DNA of 64,000 nucleotides, from assembly GCA_004557185.1 (NCBI GenBank), contig SFEP01000009.1:25883-89882 (forward strand), read 5' to 3'. The translations under genes were made by a program, and so were the position numbers. The notes beneath the pieces were generated by a model. That model saw nothing but the letters and a program-made list of their open reading frames with translations, did no database searches and had not been told where the DNA came from. Below are positions 16,488 to 26,076 of the stretch, piece after piece. This stretch comes from Bacteroidales bacterium. GTDB lineage: Bacteria > Bacteroidota > Bacteroidia > Bacteroidales > Bacteroidaceae. Position 1 is the first letter of the stretch. Each line of letters begins with the position of its first letter.

Positions 16488-17690
16488 ATGCTATCAGACA
16501 AGCACACCCTGCGCAGCGCGGGGCAGCACGGCAGCCCCTTCGCCCGCCTTCTGCTGCGTGAGTGGCAGCGCGTGGCACGGCAGCCGCTCTACTGGTTTGC
16601 CATGGTGCTGGCACCGCTCTTCTGCTGCCTTTACTTCACCACACTCATGCAGCAGGGACTGCCCGAGAGCCTGCCCGCCGGCGTGGTGGACGAGGACGGC
16701 ACCTCTACCTCGCGCAACCTGGTTCGCAACCTCGATGCGTTTCAGATGGTGAGCCTCGAACGCTCCTACGCCAACGTGGGCGAGGCGCGCCGGGCCATGC
16801 AGCGCGGCGAGATTTACGGGTTCTACCTCATTCCCCGCGGCACCGCCAGCGAGGCGCAGCGACAGCGCGTGCCCACGCTCTCCTTCTACACCAACTACTC
16901 CTACCTGGTGGCCGGCTCGCTGCTCTACCGCGACATGCGCACCATGAGCGAACTGGCCAGCGGCGCGGCAGCCCGCAGCGTGCTCTACGCCCGCGGCGCC
17001 ACCGAGCGGCAGGCCATGGCTTACCTGCAGCCCGTGGTCATCGACATGCACCCTGTGGGCAACCCGTGGCTCAACTACAACGTGTACCTTTCGAACATCC
17101 TCATTCCCGGCGTGCTCGGTCTCTTCGTGTTCATGATGACGGTCTACGGTCTGGGCACCGAACTCAAACACCGCACGGCGGGTGCCATGATGCGGCGCGC
17201 GGGCGGCTCAATGGGGCGGGCACTGACGGCCAAACTGCTGGTGCAGGGCGCGGTGTTCGTGCTCACGGGCACCCTCATCGTGCTGTGGCTCTACGGTTGG
17301 CTGCGCTTTCCGTGCTACGGCGGACTGTGGCGCATGGCGTGCGTCATGCTGCTCTTCATCGTGGCCTGCCAGGGGTTCGGCGTACTGCTTTTCACCCTGA
17401 TGCCCACCCTGCGCCTGTCGCTTAGCGGCGCCTCGCTCTGGGGCGTCATCTCATTCAGCATTTCAGGCATGTCGTTCCCCGTCATGGCCATGCACCCCGT
17501 GCTGCAAGGCTTGGCCTGGCTCTTCCCGCTCCGCCATTATTATATGTTGTATGTGAACACGGCACTCGACGGCTACCCGCTGCTCAATGCCGCCCCCTAC
17601 CTCATGGCCCTGCTGGCCTTTACGCTGCTGCCGGCCCTGTGCCTGCCGCGTCTGCGCCACATCATGCTGCACACGGCCTACGTGCCCTGA
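16488..17690 (+). CDS. ABC-2 type permease, first of a pair
   Basis: The product is 400 residues. It has one N-terminal transmembrane segment (WFAMVLAPLFCCLYFTTLM), an extracytoplasmic domain of about 150 residues (GVVDEDGTSTSRNLVRNLDA onward), and five or six C-terminal transmembrane segments with the family motif GMSFPVMAMHPVLQGLAWLFPLRHYY. This is the YhhJ/YbhR group of ABC-2 permeases. It lies between the membrane fusion protein and a second permease of the same family. No ATPase gene is present in the operon. Confidence 0.88.
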   Translation: MLSDKHTLRSAGQHGSPFARLLLREWQRVARQPLYWFAMVLAPLFCCLYFTTLMQQGLPESLPAGVVDEDGTSTSRNLVRNLDAFQMVSLERSYANVGEARRAMQRGEIYGFYLIPRGTASEAQRQRVPTLSFYTNYSYLVAGSLLYRDMRTMSELASGAAARSVLYARGATERQAMAYLQPVVIDMHPVGNPWLNYNVYLSNILIPGVLGLFVFMMTVYGLGTELKHRTAGAMMRRAGGSMGRALTAKLLVQGAVFVLTGTLIVLWLYGWLRFPCYGGLWRMACVMLLFIVACQGFGVLLFTLMPTLRLSLSGASLWGVISFSISGMSFPVMAMHPVLQGLAWLFPLRHYYMLYVNTALDGYPLLNAAPYLMALLAFTLLPALCLPRLRHIMLHTAYVP

Positions 17691-17713
17691 ACCCCCTCAG
17701 CCTTCCCGTTGTC

Positions 17714-18901
17714 ATGAAATACGGTTTTCTTCAGAAATTCGACGTCGGCGTCTTCATCTTCTTCATCCTCGTGCCGCTGCTCTACCCGCTGCTCTACGCC
17801 TTCATCTACACCAATGAGGTGGTGAGGGAGGTGCCCGTGGCGGTGGTTGACCTCAGCGGCACGGCGTGCAGCCGCGACTACCTGCGTCGCCTCGACGCCA
17901 CCCCCGACGTGCGCATTGCCACCCACTGCACCGACATGGCCGAGGCCCGCCGCCTGGTGCAAGCACGCGAGGTGCTGGGCGTGGTGTGCGTGCCGCACGG
18001 CTTTGCCTCGGGCATAGCGCGCGGCGAACAGGTGGCCGTGAGTGCCTATGCCGACATGAGCGGCATGCTCTACTTCAAAAGCATCCTCGCGGCCAACACC
18101 AACGTGAGTCTGGCCATGAATGCCGAAATCAAGGTGCAACGCGCAGGCGGCGGCACCAAGGAGCAACAGGAGGTGGTGCGCCACCCGCTAACCTACGATG
18201 AGGTGGCCCTCTTCAACCCCCACGCCGGTTTTGCGGTGTTTCTCATCCCCGCTGTGCTCGTGCTGGTGCTGCAACAAACGCTGGTGCTGGGCGCTGGCAT
18301 GGAGGCCGGCACCATGCGCGAGGAAAATCTGCACCGCCGCATGCAGCCCGTGCAACGCCGCCGCGGCGGACTGTGGCGCTTGGTGGCCCACCAGGCAGGA
18401 CGCTACCTGCTGGTGTACGTGCCTATGTCGGTGTATGTGCTGGCCGTCGTGCCCCACCTGTTCCGCCTGCCCCAGCTGGCTGATCCCTGGCAACTGGGCC
18501 TGTTCGTATTCCCCTTCCTGCTGGCCTGCGCCTTCTTCGCCATCACGGTGAGCGGCCTGGTGCGTCACCGCGAAACGGGCATCGTGCTGGTGGTCTTCAG
18601 CAGTGCGCCGCTGCTCTTCGTGTCGGGCATCTCGTGGCCGGGCAGCGCCATGCCGCCCGTGTGGGAAGCCTTGAGTTACCTCTTTCCCAGCACCTTTGGC
18701 ATACGCGGCTTTGTGGCGATGAACAACATGGGCGCGCCGCTGCACGACGTGATGCACGCTTGGCTCATGCTGTGGGTGCAAACTGTCATCTACGCCCTCT
18801 GCGCCATGGCTGTCACCGCATGGTCCGTAGCCCGCTCGCGCCGCCAGGCCATCAAGGAGCGCACCGAAGCCCGCAGGCGTCGGCTCGCCCTCATGCAGTA
18901 G
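17714..18901 (+). CDS. ABC-2 type permease, second of a pair
   Basis: The product is 395 residues from the ATG at 17714, 23 bases after the preceding stop. Layout as in its neighbour: N-terminal segment (VGVFIFFILVPLLYPLLYAF), extracytoplasmic domain (VAVVDLSGTACSRDYLRRLD onward), and a C-terminal membrane domain with GISWPGSAMPPVWEALSYLFPSTF. It is paralogous to the first permease, and the two probably form a heterodimer. A basic tail (SRRQAIKERTEARRRRLALMQ) ends it. The frame is open upstream to 17639 but that overlaps the previous gene and lacks the family N-terminus. Confidence 0.87.
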   Translation: MKYGFLQKFDVGVFIFFILVPLLYPLLYAFIYTNEVVREVPVAVVDLSGTACSRDYLRRLDATPDVRIATHCTDMAEARRLVQAREVLGVVCVPHGFASGIARGEQVAVSAYADMSGMLYFKSILAANTNVSLAMNAEIKVQRAGGGTKEQQEVVRHPLTYDEVALFNPHAGFAVFLIPAVLVLVLQQTLVLGAGMEAGTMREENLHRRMQPVQRRRGGLWRLVAHQAGRYLLVYVPMSVYVLAVVPHLFRLPQLADPWQLGLFVFPFLLACAFFAITVSGLVRHRETGIVLVVFSSAPLLFVSGISWPGSAMPPVWEALSYLFPSTFGIRGFVAMNNMGAPLHDVMHAWLMLWVQTVIYALCAMAVTAWSVARSRRQAIKERTEARRRRLALMQ

Positions 18902-18938
18902 GCCGCGCCTCACACCCTTCATCTTCACCCCTATCAGC

Positions 18939-18984
18939 CCCACGGGCCGAAGGCTTCCATCGCGATGCGCCTTCGGCCCGTGGG
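18939..18984 (+). terminator. Strong hairpin after the efflux operon
   Basis: CCCACGGGCCGAAGGC pairs perfectly with its inverse at 18969-18984, with a 14-base loop. It lies 37 bp after the last permease stop. There is no strong T run, so termination efficiency is inferred. Confidence 0.6.
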
Positions 18985-19535
18985 CATTTATGTGTCACGG
19001 CCAGCGCGTGCAGGAGACGGTTACGTGCCTTCTTCTTATGAATTTACCCTTTGAAAAATTGGGCTGACGGGCAAACGCCTTTCATGTGTTGCATTGGGCT
19101 TTTTTAGAAGTTGACAAGCCCCTTGCGTCAGATTGTCCATAAAAGCTTGACCAGCCCGCAGCCTTTTCGTGAAGACGAATGAGCTTGCCGAAAGTGTTGT
19201 TCGATTTCACGCCACGCCCTCTCCTTTCTGGCATAGGGCCACGCGTCCTCAGAACGGGCCCGAGGCGTTGCAGCCAATTGGCGGCAACGGCTCAAACCGC
19301 TTTTTGAAACGGCGGCGTCGCTTGGCGAAACGCGAAATCGCCACCTTATGCCACGCTATCATACTACTTGTCTGCCGTTTACGAAAATCCTGCGCGTGTT
19401 TCTCTATTTGTCAAATATTTTCCTCCCTGGCATTCCTTGTTCCCCGCCCTTTCGAGTGCTCTTCGTCCATTTCACGCAAACCACCTTGCCATGCAGTCAA
19501 TTTTTTACCACACCCCATGAGCGGGTTTACTTTTA

Positions 19536-19579
19536 GAAAAAAACAAGCCCGAAGTCCATTTTTTACAGGGCTTCGGGTT
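19536..19579 (-). terminator. Intrinsic terminator of tamB
   Basis: Read leftward: AACCCGAAG, a loop, CTTCGGGCTT, then a run of seven T within TTGTTTTTTTCT. It begins 27 bp after the tamB stop. Confidence 0.75.
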
Positions 19580-19605
19580 GGATGATTTTGCCAGATGAAA
19601 AAGTG

Positions 19606-22600
19606 TCAGGGCTTGGCGGCGGGTGGGGCTTCGGCAGCTTTCTTCTGCTTGCGGGCGCGGCGCCGCTCAAAGTGGAAGATGTCGCGGAAGCGGCGGAAGT
19701 CGTGCTGCAGGTTGATGCCTATGCCCTGCGTGGTGAGGGCGGAGTTGGTGAAGTAGCGGTCGGTGGTCTGGCTGTAGGCTTTAAGGCTGACGGTGCCCTT
19801 GGGCGTAAGCAGGTAACGGAGGTCGAAGTCGCCCACGAAGTTGGAGCCGTAGGTGGGTCTGTCGCGGTAGCCAAAGTTGCCGTTGAAGAGGAGGCGGTCG
19901 TTGAAGAGGCGTCCTTGCAGCAAGCCGTCGACCTCGAGGTCGCTCCAGCCCTCCATGCCCGGCGCCACGTTGGCACCAAACGACCATCGCGACTTGCTGC
20001 CGAGGGCGCTGCTGATGGCGTTGTTGAGCTGCGAGGTGAGCGTGGTGCTCAGGAAGGAACGCATGGCGGCGGCCGACTGCTGCTGCGATCCGTAGCCCTC
20101 GCCGATGTCGGCCGTGGCGCCGGCTGTGTAGAAGCGACCGATGCCGAGCAGGTAGATGGCCTGTCGGTTCATGTCCTCCTCGGTGGCAATGAGCTGGCGC
20201 ACCATCTGCTTTTCGTCGTCGGAGATGCCTTGTAGGTCGATGTCGAAGTTGACTTGCGGCGCTGCTGCGGTGCCTCCGATGTTCAGTATGCAGTCGACCT
20301 TCGCCGTTTTTCGACTGAAGCCCGCGCCGTAATTGAGTTCGCTAAGCGACACGCCGTTGACGGTGTACACGGCTCGCAGGGCCAGCGCAGCCTGCTGGGC
20401 ATCGCCGGCAAAGGTGATGCGGCTGCCGGGTGTGAGGGTGAGGTCGCGGCGTATGATGTCCTGAATGCTCATTTTATAGGTGCCGCGCTCGAGGGTGTAG
20501 GTGCCGTACATGCGGAAGGCGCCTTTATTATAGAAGGTGGCGCGTATGGGCCCGCTGCCCCAGGCCGAAATGTGGTCGCCTGCACGAGGGTCGGTGATGA
20601 TGCGCACCTCGGCCTGCGGGGTGGCGTCGATGAGGAAGTTGAGGAGGATGTCGCTCTCGGTGGCGGGCGGCGTGGCGGCGGTGGAAGGCTCGGCTGCGGG
20701 CTGCGGGTTGAGTGCTCGCGACCAGGAGGAGGCCGAGAGGCTGTCGTGCACGGAGCGGAAGCGCACCATGGCATCGTCGGTGCTTACACTGCCTGCCTGG
20801 CTCTGCGGATAGACGAGCGTAGTGCCTGCCTCGGGGCGCAGCTGAATGTCGGCCGACACGCGGCCGGGACTGCCCTGAAGGCGCACCACTCCCGTGCCGT
20901 AGGCTGTGGCGTAGAAGGGCATGTCGGGCTCCTGCTGACGGTCGTAGCAAAGGAGTTTGTCGGCCTGCACCTGGAAGTCGTAGCGAAGGTTTTTGAGGTG
21001 GTCGTGGCGGAGTTCGCCCGAGGCGCGGCCCGTGCCGTGGCGGTAGTCGGCCACGTGGAAATTGTCGAAGCGGAAACTGCCGGGCGTGAGGGTGACCTGG
21101 CCGCCGCTCACCTTGTAGGACGTGCCGATAACGTCGATGCGCGCCGAGGCCGAAGCCCTGAGGCGGCCGCTGAAGTCGAGTTGCTTGAAGGGGCCGTAGA
21201 TGCGGCAGTTGCCGGTGGCGTGGCCGTTGAAGTCGGAGAAGATGCCGTCCATGTAGCGACGGAGGAAGCGGAGGTCGGTGCTGTCGGCCAGCACTTGGAG
21301 GTCGAGCCCCTTGTCGGCCAGCGACACGTAGCCGTCGACGAGGGTGCTGCCCTCGTAGGGCGGGCGCAAGTCGGCATTGATGAGGATGCGTTTCGTTTCG
21401 GGCTGCCAACCTATGCGCACCAAGGAGTTGCCCATGGGGCCGTGGTTGAAGGTGAAGTCGGGAATGTGGAGCGCGCTCTGTACCTGCGGCCCGGCCTCGG
21501 TGCGGGTGATGACGGCACGCCCTGTGGCCAGACCGCCGAACTCGACAGCGTGGAAGTTGACGAGGCCGAGCACATAGGCCACGTCAATCTTGTGAAGATT
21601 GGCCACAATGCTGTCGCCGCCGTGCTGCGAGAGGCAACCGTCGATGTGGAGCGAATGGTCGTCGCGGCTGAGGGCGATGTGGCGCATCTCGAGGTTCTTG
21701 TCGGTGTAGTGCAGCGTGCCTGCTGCAATGTGCCACAGGGTGTCGGCCAGGGTGAAGGTGGTGGGCACAATGTCGGTGAGGAAGTCGGTGCGGCGGCCAT
21801 CGGTGGGTAGAAAGCGCGTGGTGGTTTTGAACGCGCCGTCGTAGCGTTTTTCAGCCTCTGCCTTCCACGTGAAGGCTGTGTGGAGGAGCGAGTCGGCGGT
21901 GTGTACCTGCAACTTGCACTGCACGGGGCGTCCGCCCATTTCCTTCTGTGCTTGGAGCACTGTGCGCAGGTTGCCGGCAGTGCCTTCGAGCCACACCGAA
22001 GGGTTGGCCAGTTCGAGGCCTCCGTAGCGCAGCCCGTCGGTGAAGACGGAGAGGGCGGTGCGGCCGTCGGGACGGCTGTCGACGCGGCCCTTGACGATGA
22101 GGGGGCTGACAAGGTCGAGGTCGAGGCCCAGAAGCGTTCGCACTTCGTCGGTGCGGAACACGGCGGCCTGCACGTCCCACACGGCGGAGAGGGGCTGTGT
22201 GCTATGGCCCAAGGGGAGCGTGGGCAGGGCGCGCTGCAACAAGGCGCACAGGGTGCCTCGGGCCGACGACACAGAGAGCGGGCCAGTGAGGTCGGCGCGC
22301 AGAAAGTCGCTGCGCACCTGCACGGTGTGGCTACCCGAGGCGGCAGCGGGTTGGCACGAGGCGGTGAACTGCTGCAAGTGGTAGTCGTCGCCCGAGGGGA
22401 GATTTTCCAACAACACGTCGCTCAACGAAAGGCTGCCCTGCGGTATGCCACCGCGCCAGGCGGTGGTGTGCAGGTGCAGCTGGCCATGCACGGTGGGCGA
22501 CCCGAGACGGCCGAGCCTCAGCCCCAGGGCATCGGTGGCGAAGCGGGCAATGGCTGCATCGACCGAGAGGCGCGTGGGACGCTTACCCTGCATGCGGCCG

Positions 22601-24108
22601 TCGGCTGAGAGGGTGAAGGAGGCCACGGGGTCGGCCGAAGAGGCTTTGAGGCGGAAAGCACCGTCGGCTGCATAGCGCCCGCTGAGGTCGAGACGGCTGA
22701 GGGTGGTGTGGGGCATGGCGATTTGCGAGAGTTGCACCGAACCGTCGACGCTTTGCATTTTACGCCCCTCATAGCCCACCTTGGCCTGCGCCGCGAGGTT
22801 GAGGCTCCGCGGCAGGCGGTCGTTGCCCGCGATGTGGGCAAGCAGGAGTTTATCGACGTGCAGGCTGCAATCGGCTTTTCCCTTACTAAAAAGAGCCTGG
22901 GCTCGCGCCGTGAGGGCTGGGGTGTGGAGGGTGAGGCGGGCATGGCCGCTGCCGTCCTTGCCATAGCGCAGCGTGGCTTGCGCCTCGAGACGGGCCACAC
23001 CGCGCTGCAGCATGTGGCGCAGCGTGTCGCTACAGGGTATGAGGGGCAGTAGGTGCGCCATGGCCTGCTCGTGCACCTGCAACTTGTCCGCCTCGGCGCG
23101 CACCTCGGCAAAGCGGCCAGCCTGCCGCTGCACGCGGGCATTGCCCTGCAAAAGCACTTGGCCCTGCATGCCGCTGACGGCGAAGCGCTGCACGCGGACG
23201 AGGTCGGGGCGAAGGTCGACGCTGCCCTCAAGCGTCCAGGTGCCTTGCAAGCACTCGGGCAAGGGGGCTACGGCGCGCAGGTCGGCCAAGGTGAGGAAAA
23301 AGTGACGAATGTCGCCGCGCAGCCGCAACGTGGGCCAGAGGTCGGCCCAGGAACGGGTGGCGTTGTAGGTGGCCGAGAGGCTGGGCTGCTTCCAACGCGA
23401 ATGGGGCAACCGGAGTTCGAAATCGCTGATGCCGGCCTGCCGACGGTCGGCACTGAGCTTGAAACCGAGATGCTCGACACGCAGACCGCTACGCTCGGTG
23501 AACGAGAAGGTGCGGACACGGAGGTGGAGCGAGTCGGACGTGATGTGCCGCAGACTGAGGTTGGCATCGATGTTTCGGAAAGCCAAATGGGCAGGCTGCA
23601 GGCGGCCGGGCTGCACGGGGACGTCGCGCTGGTCGTAGACAACGTTGACGCGCCGCAGAATGAGGGAGGGGATGCTGAGGTTGAGGGGGGAGGGTTTGTC
23701 AGTTGAAGGCTTGCTGAAGGCATCGATGACAAACTGGAAATTGGGCGTCTGCCCCGCAGCGGTGCGATAGAGGGAGATGTCGGCATCGAGCAAGGAAACG
23801 GTGCGCAGCTGCAAAGGCGCGGCGAAGAGCGAGCGAAGGGCTATCTTGGCCGACATGAGGCGGGCGCGGAGGAGGGGTTCGCCTCGCTGGTCGTCGATGG
23901 CGACACCGTGCAGCACGACGCGATTGAACAGCCCCACTTGCACCTCGTCGATGTGCACCCGTGTGTGCAACTGCTCCGCGAGGACATCGGCCACGGTGCG
24001 GGTGACAGCACGCTGCGCCGGCCCGAAGTTGAAAGCTACGAGCAGCAGCAGGTACGCCGTAAGCAGCACGGCCAGGATGATGCGCAGCAGGTGTTTGAAG
24101 GTTCGCAA
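19606..24108 (-). CDS. tamB: Translocation/assembly module TamB family protein (DUF490)
   Basis: Giant envelope protein of 1500 residues, within the usual TamB range. It has one N-terminal membrane anchor (IILAVLLTAYLLLLVAFNFG), an AsmA-like N-terminal region, and then a long stretch of repeated beta-strand motifs that form a lipid-conducting groove in this family. The C-terminal DUF490 domain is visible from about residue 1150 (ASARIDVIGTSYKVSGGQVTLT, later FYNKGAFRMYGTYTLERGTY and AALALRAVYTVNG). In other bacteria TamB works with TamA in outer-membrane protein insertion or phospholipid transport. No BamA/TamA-like partner is in the window. It follows a glycosyltransferase gene by 17 bases, so they form one unit. 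Confidence 0.9.
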   Translation of the reverse strand: MRTFKHLLRIILAVLLTAYLLLLVAFNFGPAQRAVTRTVADVLAEQLHTRVHIDEVQVGLFNRVVLHGVAIDDQRGEPLLRARLMSAKIALRSLFAAPLQLRTVSLLDADISLYRTAAGQTPNFQFVIDAFSKPSTDKPSPLNLSIPSLILRRVNVVYDQRDVPVQPGRLQPAHLAFRNIDANLSLRHITSDSLHLRVRTFSFTERSGLRVEHLGFKLSADRRQAGISDFELRLPHSRWKQPSLSATYNATRSWADLWPTLRLRGDIRHFFLTLADLRAVAPLPECLQGTWTLEGSVDLRPDLVRVQRFAVSGMQGQVLLQGNARVQRQAGRFAEVRAEADKLQVHEQAMAHLLPLIPCSDTLRHMLQRGVARLEAQATLRYGKDGSGHARLTLHTPALTARAQALFSKGKADCSLHVDKLLLAHIAGNDRLPRSLNLAAQAKVGYEGRKMQSVDGSVQLSQIAMPHTTLSRLDLSGRYAADGAFRLKASSADPVASFTLSADGRMQGKRPTRLSVDAAIARFATDALGLRLGRLGSPTVHGQLHLHTTAWRGGIPQGSLSLSDVLLENLPSGDDYHLQQFTASCQPAAASGSHTVQVRSDFLRADLTGPLSVSSARGTLCALLQRALPTLPLGHSTQPLSAVWDVQAAVFRTDEVRTLLGLDLDLVSPLIVKGRVDSRPDGRTALSVFTDGLRYGGLELANPSVWLEGTAGNLRTVLQAQKEMGGRPVQCKLQVHTADSLLHTAFTWKAEAEKRYDGAFKTTTRFLPTDGRRTDFLTDIVPTTFTLADTLWHIAAGTLHYTDKNLEMRHIALSRDDHSLHIDGCLSQHGGDSIVANLHKIDVAYVLGLVNFHAVEFGGLATGRAVITRTEAGPQVQSALHIPDFTFNHGPMGNSLVRIGWQPETKRILINADLRPPYEGSTLVDGYVSLADKGLDLQVLADSTDLRFLRRYMDGIFSDFNGHATGNCRIYGPFKQLDFSGRLRASASARIDVIGTSYKVSGGQVTLTPGSFRFDNFHVADYRHGTGRASGELRHDHLKNLRYDFQVQADKLLCYDRQQEPDMPFYATAYGTGVVRLQGSPGRVSADIQLRPEAGTTLVYPQSQAGSVSTDDAMVRFRSVHDSLSASSWSRALNPQPAAEPSTAATPPATESDILLNFLIDATPQAEVRIITDPRAGDHISAWGSGPIRATFYNKGAFRMYGTYTLERGTYKMSIQDIIRRDLTLTPGSRITFAGDAQQAALALRAVYTVNGVSLSELNYGAGFSRKTAKVDCILNIGGTAAAPQVNFDIDLQGISDDEKQMVRQLIATEEDMNRQAIYLLGIGRFYTAGATADIGEGYGSQQQSAAAMRSFLSTTLTSQLNNAISSALGSKSRWSFGANVAPGMEGWSDLEVDGLLQGRLFNDRLLFNGNFGYRDRPTYGSNFVGDFDLRYLLTPKGTVSLKAYSQTTDRYFTNSALTTQGIGINLQHDFRRFRDIFHFERRRARKQKKAAEAPPAAKP

Positions 24109-24125
24109 GGCTCAGTGGGGATGTG

Positions 24126-25244
24126 TCAGGGGTTGAGTAGCTGGCGGTAAAGGCTTTCGTAAGCTCTTGCCACACGGATGTGGTCGTGGTGGCGGCGCAC
24201 ATAGAGCACGCTCTCACGACGAAGTTGCGGCACAAGGGTGTCGCGGTGGCGCAGCAGGTGGACGAGCGCCTCGTAGACGCTCTGCTCGTGGGGCTGCACG
24301 TTGATGATGGGGCGCAGGGTGCGCTCGCCCAGCAGTTGGTAGTGCTCGGGCTCGCCGCCGCCCACGGTGATGAGGCCGCGCGACATGGCCTCGAGGGCAT
24401 TCATGGCAGGGGTGTAGGAGTAGAGTTGGTCGAGTATGACTTCGGAGTGCTCCATCATTTCCACATAACGGGAGAAGGGCACCGACTCGGCACGCGCTAC
24501 CTGCACCTCGTCGGGGAAGTCGCGTTCAAGGCGCTCTACGGCGCGGAGCATGATGTCTGTACCCTTGTAGACGGAGCGGGCGCGCTGCACTCCTATAAAT
24601 ATGCGCAATGGGGCGCTGGCCTGCCGGGTGAAGTCGGGCTCTTCGCAGCCGCAGACAATGGGGAAGGGAATGAAATGCAACTTGCCGGCGCAGGGGCAAT
24701 GGGCTTGGTAACTGACATAATACTCATAAAGCCCTGCCACAATGGCATCGGCGTCGTGCACTACGTGGTCGCCCCAGAGGCCCTTGGCGCCGTGCAGCCA
24801 GTCGCGCTTGAACTCGTCGTTGTCGGCGGAGTGGCGCTCGTGCTGCCCCATATTGAAATCGCTGTAACGAAAGGTTTTGAAGTCGAGGCAAGCCTTGACA
24901 TAATAGTGGTCCATGCCGAATGCGCCCAGCACCACCCGCTTGTTGTGCTGCCTGAGGTAGCGATAAAACCACGGGTGGCGCTCGGCCTTGAGGTCGAGAA
25001 AGATGGGGTTGATGAGCTGCACCACGTCGTAGCCGCTGAAGCGCTTCCACGAGGCCCGCATCTTGAGATAATAATACAGTCCATGCCACACGGACTTGCT
25101 GGGCCTGCGCAAGTCAATGTCACGCGGGTAGGACTTCCAACCATCGCCGTTGGAAGCCACCGTCACTTCGTGTCCTAACGAGCGCAGACCGAGCGCCAGG
25201 GTGTGGTGCACGTTGCTGTACTCGCCAAGTAGCAGGATTTTCAT
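24126..25244 (-). CDS. GT4-like glycosyltransferase
   Basis: The product is 372 residues starting MKILLLGEYSNVHHTLALGLRSLGHEVTV, a GT-B fold opening. The C-terminal domain has RIFIGVQRARSVYKGTDIMLRAVERL and the donor-binding SYTPAMNALEAMSRGLITVGGGEPEHYQLL, where the E-x7-E-like motif of GT4 enzymes is modified. It may glycosylate an envelope polymer; substrate unknown. The start at 25244 is chosen because MKILLLGEY is the family N-terminus. It is the first gene of the two-gene unit with tamB. Confidence 0.85.
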   Translation of the reverse strand: MKILLLGEYSNVHHTLALGLRSLGHEVTVASNGDGWKSYPRDIDLRRPSKSVWHGLYYYLKMRASWKRFSGYDVVQLINPIFLDLKAERHPWFYRYLRQHNKRVVLGAFGMDHYYVKACLDFKTFRYSDFNMGQHERHSADNDEFKRDWLHGAKGLWGDHVVHDADAIVAGLYEYYVSYQAHCPCAGKLHFIPFPIVCGCEEPDFTRQASAPLRIFIGVQRARSVYKGTDIMLRAVERLERDFPDEVQVARAESVPFSRYVEMMEHSEVILDQLYSYTPAMNALEAMSRGLITVGGGEPEHYQLLGERTLRPIINVQPHEQSVYEALVHLLRHRDTLVPQLRRESVLYVRRHHDHIRVARAYESLYRQLLNP

Positions 25245-25353
25245 AGCGAAACTGAAGTATGAGGGGGACGGGCCGTAGCCGCTGTGGGCGGTAGGCTTTC
25301 TCCGCAAAAACAGGCACGGCAACGCAGCGCGCCGCCCATGCCGAGGGACGGCT

Positions 25354-25854
25354 TTATGCCTGTTCGTGCTCCCTATAATATTCGCCGAAGAGGCGGGCGG
25401 CCGTTTCGACCATCATGGCGCAGGGACGCTTTTTGTAATACGCTGGGGTGCGCTCCTCAGCCTGCGGCGAGAGGACGGGCTTGACAAGGCCCAGCAGTTC
25501 GCCACAGATAAGCGAGCCGTTGATTTCCTTGAAACGGGCGGCTAACTGCTGCACCACTTCGTAGTTGTGGCTTTTACCCTCGCGGTCGGCAGCGTCGGTG
25601 CTGCCAGTAGCAAGGCCAGCAAGCATGAACATGCCGCAGGCTGCCCCGCACGTTTGACGCATACGGCCTATGCCTCCGCCAAAGGAGGATGACATGCGCA
25701 GGGCGAGGTTGGCGGGCACGCCATAGAGGTCGGCGTAGGCGGCCACCACGCTCTGCGAACAGTTGTAGCCCTGCTTGAAGTAGGCCACGGCCTGCGCCAC
25801 GCGGGCCTCGATGTCGAGGGGAAGGGAAACAGGGGGTGTCGTATCGTTGCTCAT
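25354..25854 (-). CDS. C_GCAxxG_C_C family redox-type protein
   Basis: The product is 166 residues with the spaced cysteine pattern of this small family: YNCSQSVVAAYADLYG, GGIGRMRQTCGAACGMFMLAG, SLICGELLG and KKRPCAMMVETAARLF. Five to six conserved cysteines suggest a metal or redox site; the biological role of the family is not established. It stands alone between yebC and the glycosyltransferase-tamB pair. Confidence 0.88.
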   Translation of the reverse strand: MSNDTTPPVSLPLDIEARVAQAVAYFKQGYNCSQSVVAAYADLYGVPANLALRMSSSFGGGIGRMRQTCGAACGMFMLAGLATGSTDAADREGKSHNYEVVQQLAARFKEINGSLICGELLGLVKPVLSPQAEERTPAYYKKRPCAMMVETAARLFGEYYREHEQA

Positions 25855-25869
25855 AAAGTTGAATTATTT

Positions 25870-25960
25870 CCGACCTTTTCTCGCCAAGCCAAAGCAAGCC
25901 AGTTTTCTTTTATCTTTTAACTGAACGAAATCGCTGGATTGCATCCGACCTTTTCTCGCC
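25870..25960. repeat. Pair of 16-bp direct repeats
   Basis: CCGACCTTTTCTCGCC occurs at 25870-25885 and again at 25945-25960, just upstream of the C_GCAxxG gene. Period 75 bp. Function unknown; it could be a duplicated regulator site. Confidence 0.7.
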
Positions 25961-26009
25961 CACTTTCACACTATCGTGAAGATAAGTGGCACACAGATGC
26001 GGCACGGAC

Positions 26010-26058
26010 AAAAAGAAAGGCAGACAAGGGCGCGACACACGTCGCCCCGCTGTCTGCC
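26010..26058 (-). terminator. Intrinsic terminator of yebC
   Basis: Leftward: GGCAGACAGCGGGGCGAC pairs with GTCGCGCCCTTGTCTGCC, followed by TTTCTTTTTG. It begins 18 bp past the yebC stop. Confidence 0.8.
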
Positions 26059-26076
26059 GGTAGGGTACGGGCGGAA

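Larger units (their letters stand above)
18902..19605. other. 704-bp gap between convergent transcription units
   Basis: It holds a 16-bp-arm hairpin after the efflux operon (18939-18984) and the tamB terminator at its right end. Between them, about 550 bp of mixed sequence shows no gene, tRNA or promoter I can support; frames open on the plus strand (19169-19585) have no family features. Confidence 0.6.

Noticed and set aside
17639..17713. Longer start for the second ABC-2 permease
   Set aside because: It would overlap the first permease by 52 bases and adds residues unlike the family N-terminus; the ATG at 17714 is better.
19169..19585. 138-residue plus-strand frame before tamB
   Set aside because: It runs into the tamB terminator hairpin, with no recognisable domain.
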